Below, in pieces: positions 1 to 5,648 of a DNA stretch of 10,082 nucleotides. Source of the stretch: Baffinella frigidus (Eukaryota > Cryptophyceae > Cryptomonadales > Baffinellaceae); NCBI GenBank assembly GCA_026770585.1, contig MU646405.1, forward strand, positions 312,259-322,340, given 5' to 3'. Position 1 is the first letter of the stretch; each line of letters opens with the position of its first letter. The notes beneath the pieces are model-generated. The model saw nothing but the letters and a program-made list of their open reading frames with translations. It searched no databases and was not told where the DNA came from. The position numbers were made by a program, and so were the translations under genes.

Positions 1-21
1 CTCTCTCCCTCTCTCTCTCTA
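1..21. repeat. CT microsatellite at window edge
   Basis: Almost pure CT dinucleotides run to position 20 and are followed by AG. In a eukaryote a pyrimidine tract followed by AG can be a 3' splice site, but no convincing exon follows and the tract is cut by the window edge, so only the microsatellite is claimed. Confidence 0.8.
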
Positions 22-195
22 GGCTGGCGTGAACTTTAACATAAGGGTTTGGGGTTATAACGGGGGGATCTGGTTGCGGCAGGTGTCTCCGATGCTGACC
101 CTCGATCCCGACGAGGCCGATCTCTTTTTCGTGATTCCCCGCCTCATCCCCGCCACAACACCCCACGTTTGAGTTATATCAAGGGTGGAAGTTGC

Positions 196-271
196 TAGCC
201 TCGGCATGCCTTCGTGATTCCGTAGCCTCGGCATGCCTTCGTGGTAGCCTCGGCATGCCCTCGTGATTCCG
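196..271 (+). repeat. Three-unit tandem repeat (27/22/27 bp)
   Basis: Three head-to-tail units start at 196, 223 and 245. Each begins TAGCCTCGGCATGCC and continues YTCGTG; the first and third end in ATTCCG and the middle one is 5 bp shorter. GCATGC inside the unit is palindromic. Near identity between units suggests recent duplication. Confidence 0.9.
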
Positions 272-273
272 AT

Positions 274-305
274 ATCCGTAGGAACAACCCTATTCTCCTA
301 CGGAT
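274..305. repeat. Perfect 10-bp stem hairpin
   Basis: ATCCGTAGGA (274-283) and TCCTACGGAT (296-305) are exact reverse complements around a 12-nt loop. The near-palindrome CCTACCGTAGG follows at 308-318; that motif (CCTACSGTAGG) recurs inside the foldbacks at 3291-3401 and 4551-4722, so this may be a remnant of the same family. There is no U tract after the stem, so it is not a bacterial terminator. Confidence 0.75.
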
Positions 306-359
306 TGCCTACCGTAGGGCGATCTCTTCTTCGTGATTCCCCGCCACAACCCCCCACTT

Positions 360-507
360 GCCCTTCTTTAAATTCATGACTTGCATGCGACTTTCAAAGG
401 TTTCCCTCCGTTCACAAAGGAGAAAGGGCTCAAACGTTTCCACTATGTGTATGGGCGTCGGAAAACTATTAACGTGCCCTTCTTTTAATCCGTGATTTGC
501 GTGTGGC
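360..507 (+). repeat. Diverged direct repeat pair, ~116 bp apart
   Basis: The segment from 360 (GCCCTTCTTTAAATTCATGA) reappears diverged from 476 (GCCCTTCTTTTAATCCGTGA), and both continue TTGCRTG. This is an old local duplication. Small ORFs across it on either strand show no recognisable product. Confidence 0.55.
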
Positions 508-892
508 ATCCATGAAGGGTCCGCTTCTTTCCTCCACCACACGCTGCCGCCACGTGTTTCTTGTCAGTCCCTCGAATCGTGTCAAAAAAACTCACGGGAA
601 ACCCCCTTCAAGTCAGGGACTTCTTTCCCTCACGCTGAGCGAAACTAGGCCTATCAATTCACAACTAAGTTTTCTGGGATATATGTATAAACATATATAT
701 ATATATATAATAAAACTATTTTTGTTGCAACGCAGGCCTAATAAATGTCACTCTTGCGGCGCAGATCCCGTTCTACGCGTCCTGTTTTCTTTCGTCCAAC
801 TTCGTCAAGCCAGGTTTATCCCTCGCCAGGGGGATCGAAACATCCACTTTTGACATCTTTCAAGGGAAACCCCTTGAATTCTTAAGTCATCG
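508..892. other. Stretch with no recognised gene
   Basis: An ORF of 118 codons crosses 497-853 on the plus strand, but its translation runs through the AT microsatellite (a Tyr/Ile run) and resembles nothing I know. Visible structure is limited to an (AT)n tract at 693-709 and an 8-bp stem hairpin at 859-878 (TTCAAGGG, AAAC loop, CCCTTGAA). Confidence 0.5.
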
Positions 893-908
893 ACGCCAGA
901 TCTGGCGT
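893..908. repeat. Perfect 16-bp palindrome
   Basis: ACGCCAGATCTGGCGT is its own reverse complement. It could be a dimeric protein-binding site or the fused end of a decayed foldback. Nothing nearby discriminates between these. Confidence 0.8.
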
Positions 909-1059
909 GGATAAGGCGTCGGTTCCCCTCGATCATCCTGGCGTGGTCAGAACATTCCTCGAATCCAGCCTGCCCTTGACGTTTTGCGCACACGCCGTTT
1001 TCACCCTGTACCATGGCTGGCACCGACTCACGCATACCATGGCATACATGACAAAGTCA

Positions 1060-1184
1060 GGGTGGACAACCTAATTCCGGCGTCAACCTAATTAAGGCAT
1101 CCCGTAGGGTGCTACCGAATGCAATACAGTAGGGTGATACGGAATGCCGGGATCAGATTGACGCCGGAATTAGGTCGTCCACCC
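1060..1184. mobile_element. MITE-like foldback element, 27-bp inverted repeats
   Basis: Arms 1060-1086 and 1158-1184 pair at 26 of 27 positions; both outer ends read GGGTGGAC toward the inside. The 71-nt interior carries a duplicated 20-bp block (1103-1122 and 1128-1147, GTAGGGTG.TAC.GAATGC). The bases TCA stand immediately outside both ends (1057-1059 and 1185-1187), consistent with a 3-bp target duplication. There is no ORF of its own, so it would depend on a transposase in trans. The short TCA match alone could be chance; the arms could not. Confidence 0.8.
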
Positions 1185-1190
1185 TCACTT

Positions 1191-1341
1191 GCTGAATTCG
1201 AGGAGTTTTCGTGTGAGAAGGTCCCGGGTGGCCGGACAATGTTGCTGAATTCGAGTAGGTTCGATCGCTGAATTCGAGGCGGTGTGGTTGCTGAATTCGA
1301 GGGAGGCTTGGTTGCTGCGAAGGTCCCGGGTGGCCGGACAA
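1191..1341 (+). repeat. Alternating short modules (GCTGAATTCGAG and a 23-bp block)
   Basis: GCTGAATTCGAG occurs exactly at 1191, 1244, 1267 and 1290. A second 23-bp module beginning GAAGGTCCCGGGTGGCCGG occurs at 1217-1239 and 1319-1341, and once more with one change at 1613-1635. The modules alternate irregularly. In one plus frame they read as AEFE and KVPGGRT, but no long frame is shared by all copies. Confidence 0.85.
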
Positions 1342-1346
1342 CGACG

Positions 1347-1426
1347 GGTTCCGTATTTCGGGTTCCGGGTTCCGGGTTCCGGGTTTCGGGTTCCGGGTTT
1401 CGGGTTCCGGGTTTCGGGTTTCGGGT
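1347..1426 (+). repeat. Telomere-like heptamer array, G-rich on plus strand
   Basis: About eleven units of GGGTTCC/GGGTTTC in tandem. GGG runs are spaced every seven bases, which fits intramolecular G-quadruplex patterns. The unit differs from the plant/algal telomere TTTAGGG by having C in place of A (TTTCGGG or TTCCGGG), so telomeric origin is speculation. Any frame gives a seven-residue repeat (e.g. PGSGFRV), because three heptamers equal seven codons; this is not evidence of a protein. Confidence 0.9.
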
Positions 1427-1464
1427 TGGACACTGGCAAGACTTTCCGCGCGGCTCCCTCTCTT

Positions 1465-1605
1465 GTACCCGGATCCGGAAATTCTGTATCCGGACCGAAC
1501 GTGGCAATGATGAACCGTTGCGACTTGGCGGGGTGGCTACGTACCATTTGTACCACGAAAACGGACCGTTGCGTTCTGAAATTCCGACTGATGACCTGCC
1601 GTGGG
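1465..1605. pseudogene. Dispersed repeat R, copy R1 (possible coding fossil)
   Basis: This stretch aligns with 5811-5952 (R2) over its whole length and its 3' part with 9652-9714 (R3). Translated on the minus strand, R1 and R2 share about 33 of 47 residues, including WYVATPPSR, GSS, VRIQNFR and RVQ, with no stop. A plus frame is also conserved (RKFCIRT, RGNDEP, RLGGVATYHL). Before the indel region most R1/R2 differences fall on bases that are third positions in both frames, so the coding strand cannot be decided here. I do not recognise the peptide. It is flanked by oppositely oriented heptamer arrays. It could instead be a non-coding element with fortuitously open frames. Confidence 0.5.
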
Positions 1606-1685
1606 TTGCTGTGAAGGTCCTGGGTGGCCGGACAATGACGTGGACATTGGCAAGACCTTCCGCGCGGTCCCCTCTCTCATGCTTC

Positions 1686-1873
1686 AAACCCAAAACCCGA
1701 AAACCGAAAACCGAAACCCAAAACCCGAAACTCGAAAACCGAAACCCAAAACCCGAAAACCCAAAACCGAAACCCGGAACTCGGGACCCGAAACCCGAAA
1801 CCCGAAACCCGGCACCCGAAACTCGAAACCCGGAACCTGGGACCCGAAACCCGGAACCCGGAACCAGGGACCC
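1686..1873 (-). repeat. Telomere-like heptamer array, G-rich on minus strand
   Basis: About 26 units of AAACCCG/GAACCCG with some AAACCCA variants. The orientation is opposite to the 1347-1426 array, so the two can pair as arms of a large imperfect hairpin enclosing R1. The long minus-strand ORF across 1112-1888 and the plus-strand ORFs over this array are products of the repeat. Confidence 0.9.
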
Positions 1874-2280
1874 AGAATACCAACCCAATCACCCTGGCGC
1901 CACGCCTTTTCCCGCTGCTAGCCCAAAGGGATGCCAACTGTTTTTAGCGAATTCGGCTCAGTTGCTGACGGGCGGAGAATTTGGCCGTGACGAGTGTATC
2001 TACAGTTGACCATCGAGTTAAGTTTCCTCCCTATGTTTGACGCACGTTCGGAGCCTTGGCCGGATAGAGAGGGTTCAAACGGATCTTTTTCATTCGGGTA
2101 CGAATTCAAAAGTTGGTACCAGTCGTGTCTTACTTGTGGGCGCTAGACTTCCCATGTGGAAGGATAGCCATAACGTATCCGATCCTTTTTCTCCCTCGCT
2201 ATCCGAGCAAGGGAGAGTCTCCCGTACCGCTCCCAAGCGGGTGGGGGGCGACTTGAAGGGCGTTAAATAGTTTCACCTGA
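1874..2280. other. Sparse stretch with mirrored DPF-PSLS-QG arms
   Basis: No gene is recognised. Read outward from the centre, the minus strand around 2085-2050 and the plus strand around 2179-2211 both translate to Asp-Pro-Phe-x-Pro-Ser-Leu-Ser-x-Gln-Gly. Of eleven codons nine encode the same residue, three of them by synonymous triplets. The DNA arms are therefore a diverged inverted repeat about 100 bp apart. Both reading frames are short (63 and 77 codons) and otherwise unfamiliar. A few GC-rich palindromic bits (e.g. CCGC..GCGG near 2226-2240) are present. Confidence 0.45.
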
Positions 2281-2284
2281 ATTC

Positions 2285-2303
2285 GAGGCCAGATTCTGGC
2301 CTC
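2285..2303. repeat. 9-bp perfect palindrome with one-base centre
   Basis: GAGGCCAGA and TCTGGCCTC flank a single T at 2294. A binding-site or hairpin role cannot be separated from sequence alone. Confidence 0.75.
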
Positions 2304-2400
2304 AGACTTACATTCTGTGTCGAGGTATCTCGGGAGTGGCAAATCTAACGAGAGATGATCCAGGTCCGAGCGTTCGAGGCCACATTTGTCGGAGGGCCCC

Positions 2401-2455
2401 GTAAAGTCAATTAACTTGACTTGACATCGTAGAGTCAATTGACTTGACTTTTTAC
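2401..2455 (+). repeat. Paired AGTCAATTRACTTGACTT boxes
   Basis: An 18-bp box at 2405-2422 recurs at 2433-2450 with one change (A to G), 28 bp apart. Each box is itself partly palindromic (GTCAA..TTGAC), and the outer GTAAA/TTTAC bases also pair. The arrangement resembles a paired operator or a small nested foldback. No gene start is close enough to argue regulation. Confidence 0.65.
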
Positions 2456-2583
2456 GGCAGGTGCGAAGTGTCGTGTCGCATGTCGCGTCCGCGTACCCGT
2501 ACTACAACCGCTCGTCGGGAAGTGATCACGTCCTGGCTCTCACCTCCGACTGGGGATCCTGCCTGGTATCCCACCATCTCAGA

Positions 2584-2666
2584 CTGGTCAAATTCACACA
2601 GTGGGTATTCCACCACACAGTGTGCTTTCAAGGGAATTTCGACCAGAAGTCTGGTCGGAATTTCGA
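2584..2666. repeat. Small foldback with flanking 10-bp direct repeats
   Basis: CGACCAGA (2640-2647) and TCTGGTCG (2650-2657) form a tight hairpin that sits between two copies of GGAATTTCGA (2633-2642 and 2657-2666), each overlapping the stem. A further CTGGTCAAATTC at 2584-2595 can pair with GAATTTCGACCAG, giving two mutually exclusive hairpins. CACACAGTG is also duplicated (from 2596 and again near 2614). Confidence 0.6.
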
Positions 2667-2747
2667 TGACTCCTGAGCAATGGACAGGGTTTGTACCAGG
2701 AACATGGCGTTCCCCATTTTCGACTTTTGTCTCCGTTGGTGGCCCTA

Positions 2748-2874
2748 CCACTCAGAGGAACCGATGGAACCCGGAATTCTAAATTTAGGGGGGTTTTCTT
2801 CGGATTGTACCGGGAATGGTCACGTTATCCCCAGATATCCGGGCAGTTGGGTCCATCGTCGCCTTCTGAGTGGT
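2748..2874. mobile_element. Imperfect foldback element with G tract
   Basis: ACCACTCAGA (2748-2757) pairs with TCTGAGTGGT (2865-2874). Pairing continues inward with gaps through CGATGGA/TCCATCG and CCCGGAATTCT/AGATATCCGGG, so most of about 45 bp on each side can fold. A run of six G (2788-2793) lies near the inner end of the left arm. The last five bases are shared with the next foldback. No target duplication is clear. Confidence 0.65.
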
Positions 2875-3050
2875 CGAGAAACCTTGTGGAATAGTGCATC
2901 CATAACTTCTGCTTTAGTAGAGAACAGGTGGACGCCCTCATCTCGCATCGTTTCATCATCAAGACCCGCGTCTCTTCAGCCAATAAGGGTGTCCACCTGT
3001 TCTATCAAAGAAGTTGCATGCACTATTCCACAAGGGTGATTCTCGACCAC
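2870..3050. mobile_element. Foldback element with ~60-bp arms
   Basis: Arms 2870-2933 and 2991-3050 are reverse complements with a few small gaps. Blocks GTGGTCGAGAA, CCTTGTGGAATAGTGCAT and AGAACAGGTGGAC are matched on the other side. The 57-nt loop contains a 30-bp segment (2950-2979) that is repeated at 27 of 30 positions directly outside the right arm (3051-3080). That points to a mechanism in which loop and flank were copied from one another, or to insertion into a tandem repeat. No coding content. Confidence 0.85.
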
Positions 3051-3080
3051 GTTTCACCATCAAAACCCGCGTCTCGTCAG
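3051..3080 (+). repeat. Second copy of the foldback loop segment
   Basis: GTTTCACCATCAAAACCCGC and the following ten bases match 2950-2979 in the loop of the neighbouring foldback with three changes, about 101 bp away. Confidence 0.8.
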
Positions 3081-3121
3081 TCCCTTCCCACGCCTGAACC
3101 GATCTAAGTCCCTCCGCGTTG

Positions 3122-3235
3122 TCAATCCCGTATACCATGCAACAGCGCCCGCGTTCAATCCCGTATACCGTGGTCAATACCGTTGACCGAGGTGAATACC
3201 GTGTACCAAGTGGTCAACACCGTGGTCAATACCGT
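3122..3235 (+). repeat. TCAATMCCGTATACC / GTGGTCAAYACCGT repeat cluster
   Basis: TCAATCCCGTATACC occurs exactly at 3122-3136 and 3155-3169. GTGGTCAATACCGT occurs exactly at 3170-3183 and 3222-3235, with a one-base variant at 3210-3223. GGTCAA (3172-3177) and TTGACC (3183-3188) can form a small hairpin. The cluster runs directly into the first QGPLDELRNMP block. Confidence 0.8.
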
Positions 3236-3292
3236 ATATCAAGAAACAACCGAATCCCGCAGGGCCCTCTGGACGAGCTGCGGAACATGCCG
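3236..3292 (+). pseudogene. QGPLDELRNMP block, copy 1 (broken)
   Basis: The nineteen codons read ISRNNRIPQGPLDELRNMP. The match to copies 2 and 3 stops abruptly at the ATG CCG codons, where a foldback element (3291-3401) begins; the downstream LLITS seen in the other copies is missing. Against copy 2, six of seven base differences are at third codon positions and five of the seven changed codons or more are silent, which is expected if the ancestral block was translated in this frame. Family not recognised. Confidence 0.5.
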
Positions 3293-3401
3293 GTATCCCT
3301 TAAGTGGCCATGCCGAAAAAAATCAGGGCCGAGAGGACCTAGGCAGGTCCTAGGGCCCTACGGTAGGGCGTATGAGCCTACTGGCCACTTAAGGGATACG
3401 G
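3291..3401. mobile_element. MITE-like foldback inserted at QGPLDELRNMP copy 1
   Basis: GTATCCCTTAAGTGGCCA (3293-3310) is an exact reverse complement of 3382-3399, extending to 19 of 20. The interior folds again: AGGACCT (3334-3340) with AGGTCCT (3345-3351), and GCCCTAC-G-GTAGGGC (3355-3369). The interior block AGGTCCTAGG.GCCCTACGG also occurs, inverted, inside the 4551-4722 foldback, so the two appear related. No clear target duplication. Confidence 0.8.
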
Positions 3402-3453
3402 GTATACGAACATACGAACGTACAAATCAAACGGGAAAATTGTTGAATACTTG

Positions 3454-3528
3454 ATATCAAGAAACACGCGCATCCCGCAGGGCCCGCTAGACGAGCTGCG
3501 AAACATGCCCCTGCTGATCACCTCCTAA
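3454..3528 (+). pseudogene. QGPLDELRNMP block, copy 2 with in-frame stop
   Basis: The block reads ISRNTRIPQGPLDELRNMP followed by LLITS and a TAA stop (3526-3528). It is in a different frame from copies 1 and 3 and starts exactly 200 bp before copy 3. Compared with copy 3, seven of ten base differences are at codon position 3, three at position 1 and none at position 2. No initiator or upstream frame supports an intact gene, so it is annotated as a fossil coding segment. A non-coding repeat under other constraint is the alternative. Confidence 0.5.
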
Positions 3529-3589
3529 GTCCTACCGTGTTTCTCGGCATACGCTATCAAACATATCCAAGTCCTACCGTGGCCAATGT

Positions 3590-3607
3590 ATATCAAGAAA
3601 CACCCGC
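3590..3607 (+). repeat. Fragment of the QGPLDELRNMP block (ISRNTR only)
   Basis: ATATCAAGAAACACCCGC repeats the first six codons of the block (Ile-Ser-Arg-Asn-Thr-Arg) with a synonymous Thr codon, then diverges. The nearby phrase AAGTCCTACCGTG is also duplicated (about 3527 and 3570). Confidence 0.55.
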
Positions 3608-3653
3608 ACGGTCAACGAATATACGAATCAAAAAGGATTTTTTTGAAAGTCGT

Positions 3654-3822
3654 ATATCAAGAGACACGCGCCTTTCGCAGGGCCCTCTGGATGAGCTGCG
3701 GAACATGCCGCTCCTGATCACCTCCGGGGATCGCTCGACACGCCGCCCCGCCTGGTCTGTACCCTCCCCTCTGACAGAATCGACCAACCCTCTGCCAGAC
3801 TCGATCAAATCTCTGCCAGACG
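3654..3822 (+). pseudogene. QGPLDELRNMP block, copy 3, followed by 21-bp tandem repeats
   Basis: This copy reads ISRDTRLSQGPLDELRNMP then LLITS and continues open in a 150-codon frame (3537-3989). Downstream in the same frame a 21-bp tandem repeat starts at 3769, 3790 and 3811 and encodes seven-residue units (LTESTNP, LPDSIKS, LPDAPRR). The frame has no recognisable domain, signal peptide or membrane segment. It may be the best-preserved remnant of the gene from which the three blocks derive, or a chance-open frame. A spliced exon cannot be excluded. Confidence 0.45.
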
Positions 3823-4049
3823 CCCCCCGCCGTATCGCGCATCCGTTGCGAACTCTCTACGTCTTGCTTAGACCTGGTGGTGGCATAGATTATATCTCAG
3901 AAACTGTCCATCTAAACTATTTCTGGTACAAATCGAAGAGTTTTGAAACTCTCAATGTACAGAATGGCTCCAAGCCCCATAAAATCTGAGATGGAATCTA
4001 TGGAGGGACGCGATGAGAACGTTCTGTGTCTATCTCAGACCTGATGGTG
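3823..4049. other. Stretch without a recognised gene; one hairpin
   Basis: The only structure seen is a nested hairpin: TTCTGGTACA (3921-3930) with TGTACAGAA (3956-3964), enclosing AGAGTTT-TG-AAACTCT (3937-3952). Confidence 0.5.
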
Positions 4050-4204
4050 TTGTGTATTTGCGAAGATCCGGTGGTAGTGTGTATCTGTGGAGAACACACA
4101 AGACCACTTGGATGTTGTGTCTTTATTGATAACATCCCGATATATAACTGGTTTGATAAAATCAGATGGAGATCTTTGTTGATAATATCAGATAGAGACC
4201 TATG
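4050..4204 (+). repeat. Degenerate 26-27-bp tandem repeats
   Basis: TTGATAAYATC-like units begin near 4126, 4153 and 4179 (27 and 26 bp apart); the last two share TTGATAA.ATCAGAT.GAGA. Upstream, TGTGTAT boxes at about 4050 and 4077 keep the same spacing. A 116-codon ORF on each strand (4026-4376 plus, 3998-4348 minus) spans this array. Overlap on both strands and lack of any known motif argue that neither is a gene. Confidence 0.55.
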
Positions 4205-4261
4205 TTCAGAACATCTACGGTACCACGAGGCCACGTGCATGGTGTGCCACGCGGGACTGAT

Positions 4262-4270
4262 GGGGGGGGG
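4262..4270 (+). repeat. Nine-G homopolymer
   Basis: Runs of nine or more G or C occur four times in the window (here, 8482-8490, 8870-8878, 10030-10042). The other three are inside foldback elements; this one lies about 50 bp outside MITE copy A. Confidence 0.9.
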
Positions 4271-4321
4271 TATTTTGATAATCGATGGCTCTAATTGCCC
4301 GCCTGGGGAATTGAAGCCGAC

Positions 4322-4515
4322 ACCACACGAGGCTACCCATGCACACATAATAAAAGTCGATGGTAAATGTGTGTAGTAAATTTCATATGTTTGGTCACGT
4401 AGCCTACACGCTTTTCGTGCAGGTACGTGACCATTTGCTGACTTTTGGCGTGTTTCCTGGGCAATAATCCAATAATTGACTTAGGAATCTGTTCACAAGG
4501 CTAGCCTCGTGTGGT
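4322..4515. mobile_element. MITE-like element, copy A, with central hairpin
   Basis: Terminal inverted repeats ACCACACGAGGCTA (4322-4335) and TAGCCTCGTGTGGT (4502-4515) match exactly. In the centre, GGTCACGT (4393-4400) pairs with ACGTGACC (4425-4432), and CACG (4407-4410) pairs with CGTG (4416-4419) around a CTTTT loop. A second element at 6728-6909 has related ends, the same ATATGTTTGGTCACGT entry and the same loop. No ORF; length is typical of a non-autonomous DNA transposon. Target duplication not evident. Confidence 0.75.
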
Positions 4516-4550
4516 AGGCCGCGTGGATGTTGTACTACGTGAACACCATG

Positions 4551-4722
4551 TTCATAGGCTAACGGACTGAAACCCGGGTAGTTAGGCCTACGGTATTGCC
4601 TACGGTAGGCCGTAGGGCTCCTAGGACCTAATGTTTCGTAGGACCCCCCCTAGGCCCCTACGGCCTACCGTAGGCAATACCGTAGGCTTAACTACCCGGT
4701 TTTCAGCCCGTTACCCTATTAA
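4551..4722. mobile_element. Foldback element with 67-bp arms
   Basis: Arms 4551-4617 and 4656-4722 pair at about 62 of 67 positions; the inner 58 bp have only three mismatches. The arms contain the near-palindrome GCCTACGGTAGGC (4598-4610) and its mate, and the loop holds a seven-C run (4644-4650). A diverged direct repeat flanks the element: GTTGTACTACGTGAAC (4529-4544) and GTTGTACACGTGAAC (4742-4756). These are not adjacent to the arms, so they may be a pre-existing duplication rather than a target duplication. Several overlapping short ORFs are by-products of the palindrome. Confidence 0.85.
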
Positions 4723-4850
4723 TGCTCTTTGCACAGGCCACGTTGTACACGTGAACCTTACACGCCTGTGTTATGTACCTTACATTCCTTTGTTGACAAC
4801 ATGTAAGGAACATGGGCGCGGTGCACTCACAGTGAGCAACTTCATTACTT

Positions 4851-5058
4851 ATATAGTCCATACAGCTAATTGTATAGTAGTTATACAATCCATACATGGA
4901 GTTTTATAGACCGTAAATGTAGTTGTATAGGTGCTCCTCGAAGAATGTCCAGAATCTAGGTGCAGGAGCAGGTATCTGCTATACAACTACATCTACCGGT
5001 TGTATAACTACATATATGGACTATATAACTACTGTGCAATTACATGTATGGACTATAT
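4851..5058. mobile_element. AT-rich foldback with 80-bp arms
   Basis: Arms 4851-4930 and 4979-5058 align without gaps at 66 of 80 positions; both outer ends begin ATATAGTCCATACA/ATATAGTCCATACAT reading inward. The 48-nt loop contains its own stem, TGCTCCT (4932-4938) with AGGAGCA (4964-4970). Each arm is built from shorter repeats of ACTATATAACT/TATACAACTAC type, which gives Tyr/Asn/Ile-rich nonsense translations. Divergence between arms suggests an older insertion than the 7410 or 8748 elements. Confidence 0.8.
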
Positions 5059-5148
5059 AACTGAAGAGGTATACAACTACAGGTATGTCGGGCGCGCGAA
5101 GGAGCACATGGGCAGCAGTCCCGAGTTTGCCGTCCGCGCACAGTCCGC

Positions 5149-5393
5149 CCCCAAACCCCAAACCCCAAACCCGGAACCTGAAACCCGAAACATGACGCCC
5201 GAAATAGGACTCTTGAAACCCGGAACCCCCCGAAACCCGAAACCGGAAACCGAAAACCCGAAACCCGGAACCCGAATTCCGAAACCCGAAACCGAAACCC
5301 AAAATCGGACACCCGAAACAAGACACCCGAAACCCGAACCCCGAAGCCCGAAACAAGACACCCGAAACCCCACGTCCGGAACATGAACCCCGA
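5149..5393 (-). repeat. Third telomere-like heptamer array
   Basis: About 35 degenerate units of AAACCCG/GAACCCG type, with AGACACCCG variants toward the right end. It is more diverged than the 1686-1873 array. Every frame is open over much of its length only because the period is seven. The G-rich strand is the minus strand. Confidence 0.9.
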
Positions 5394-5553
5394 CACCTCA
5401 CACACTCAACCCTCCACCCCAAAGTCAATTTTTCACTCGGAACCCTGCACGGTTTGCACACGATTCGCAATGCGGAATACCGTATTGTATTTTCGATGTA
5501 TCAATCGTAAAGTGCTCCGACATCTCTCCTCTGGGGGGACTACTGTGAGAACC
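5394..5553. other. Short stretch with nothing recognised
   Basis: No gene, repeat or strong hairpin was seen between the heptamer array and the 5554 hairpin. Confidence 0.4.
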
Positions 5554-5594
5554 TGTTGTAGCGATTTGCCAGGATTTGCCAAATCGCTACAACA
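5554..5594. repeat. Perfect 14-bp stem hairpin
   Basis: TGTTGTAGCGATTT (5554-5567) and AAATCGCTACAACA (5581-5594) are exact reverse complements around a 13-nt loop. GATTTGCC is duplicated at 5563-5570 and 5573-5580, spanning stem and loop. No U tract follows. Confidence 0.85.
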
Positions 5595-5648
5595 TCCTGT
5601 TCACTAGCTAACTGCCAGAGCTTTCCATGGCCTAGTCCAGTGGTCCGT

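Larger units (their letters stand above)
118..345 (+). repeat. Direct repeat pair flanking a small tandem array
   Basis: The 26-bp stretches 118-143 and 320-345 are identical except for one base; both end in GTGATTCCCCGCC, and similar CCACAAC..CCCCAC sequence follows each (144-166 and 346-357). Between them lie the 196-271 array and the 274-305 hairpin. This is probably a local duplication into which the array expanded. No coding potential was seen. Confidence 0.75.
1319..1680 (+). repeat. Tandem segmental duplication split by a heptamer array
   Basis: The segment from 1319 (GAAGGTCCCGGG...) and that from 1613 are two copies of one block. In the second copy the module runs directly into TGGACATTGGCAAGACC (1641 on). 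In the first copy the same flanks are separated by 80 bp of GGGTTYC repeats (1347-1426) and then resume with TGGACACTGGCAAGACT at 1427. The second copy therefore serves as an empty site for the array. Confidence 0.75.

Noticed and set aside
1-60. 3' splice site (pyrimidine tract + AG) starting an exon
   Set aside because: The tract is a CT microsatellite cut by the window edge and no coding frame with recognisable content follows.
274-305. Rho-independent terminators at the many hairpins
   Set aside because: The stems are not followed by U tracts and the context is eukaryotic; symmetric palindromes fit element ends better.
1112-1888. 258-codon minus-strand ORF with (PGSGFRVSGFGFRV)-type repeats
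   Set aside because: The repetitive protein is the translation of heptamer arrays; period seven gives open seven-residue repeats in all frames on both strands. Only the R1 part has any independent support.
2444-2782. 112-codon plus-strand ORF (and a 99-codon minus-strand one)
   Set aside because: They overlap each other and two foldbacks, and show no motif I recognise.
4026-4376. 116-codon ORF on the plus strand and another on the minus strand over the same DNA
   Set aside because: Each covers degenerate 26-27-bp tandem repeats and runs into MITE copy A. The cysteines in the plus-strand frame are not spaced like a known metal-binding domain.
5021-5470. 149-codon minus-strand and 151-codon plus-strand ORFs over the 5149-5393 array
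   Set aside because: Same artefact: both strands are open because of the seven-base period, and the rest of each frame crosses an AT-rich foldback arm.
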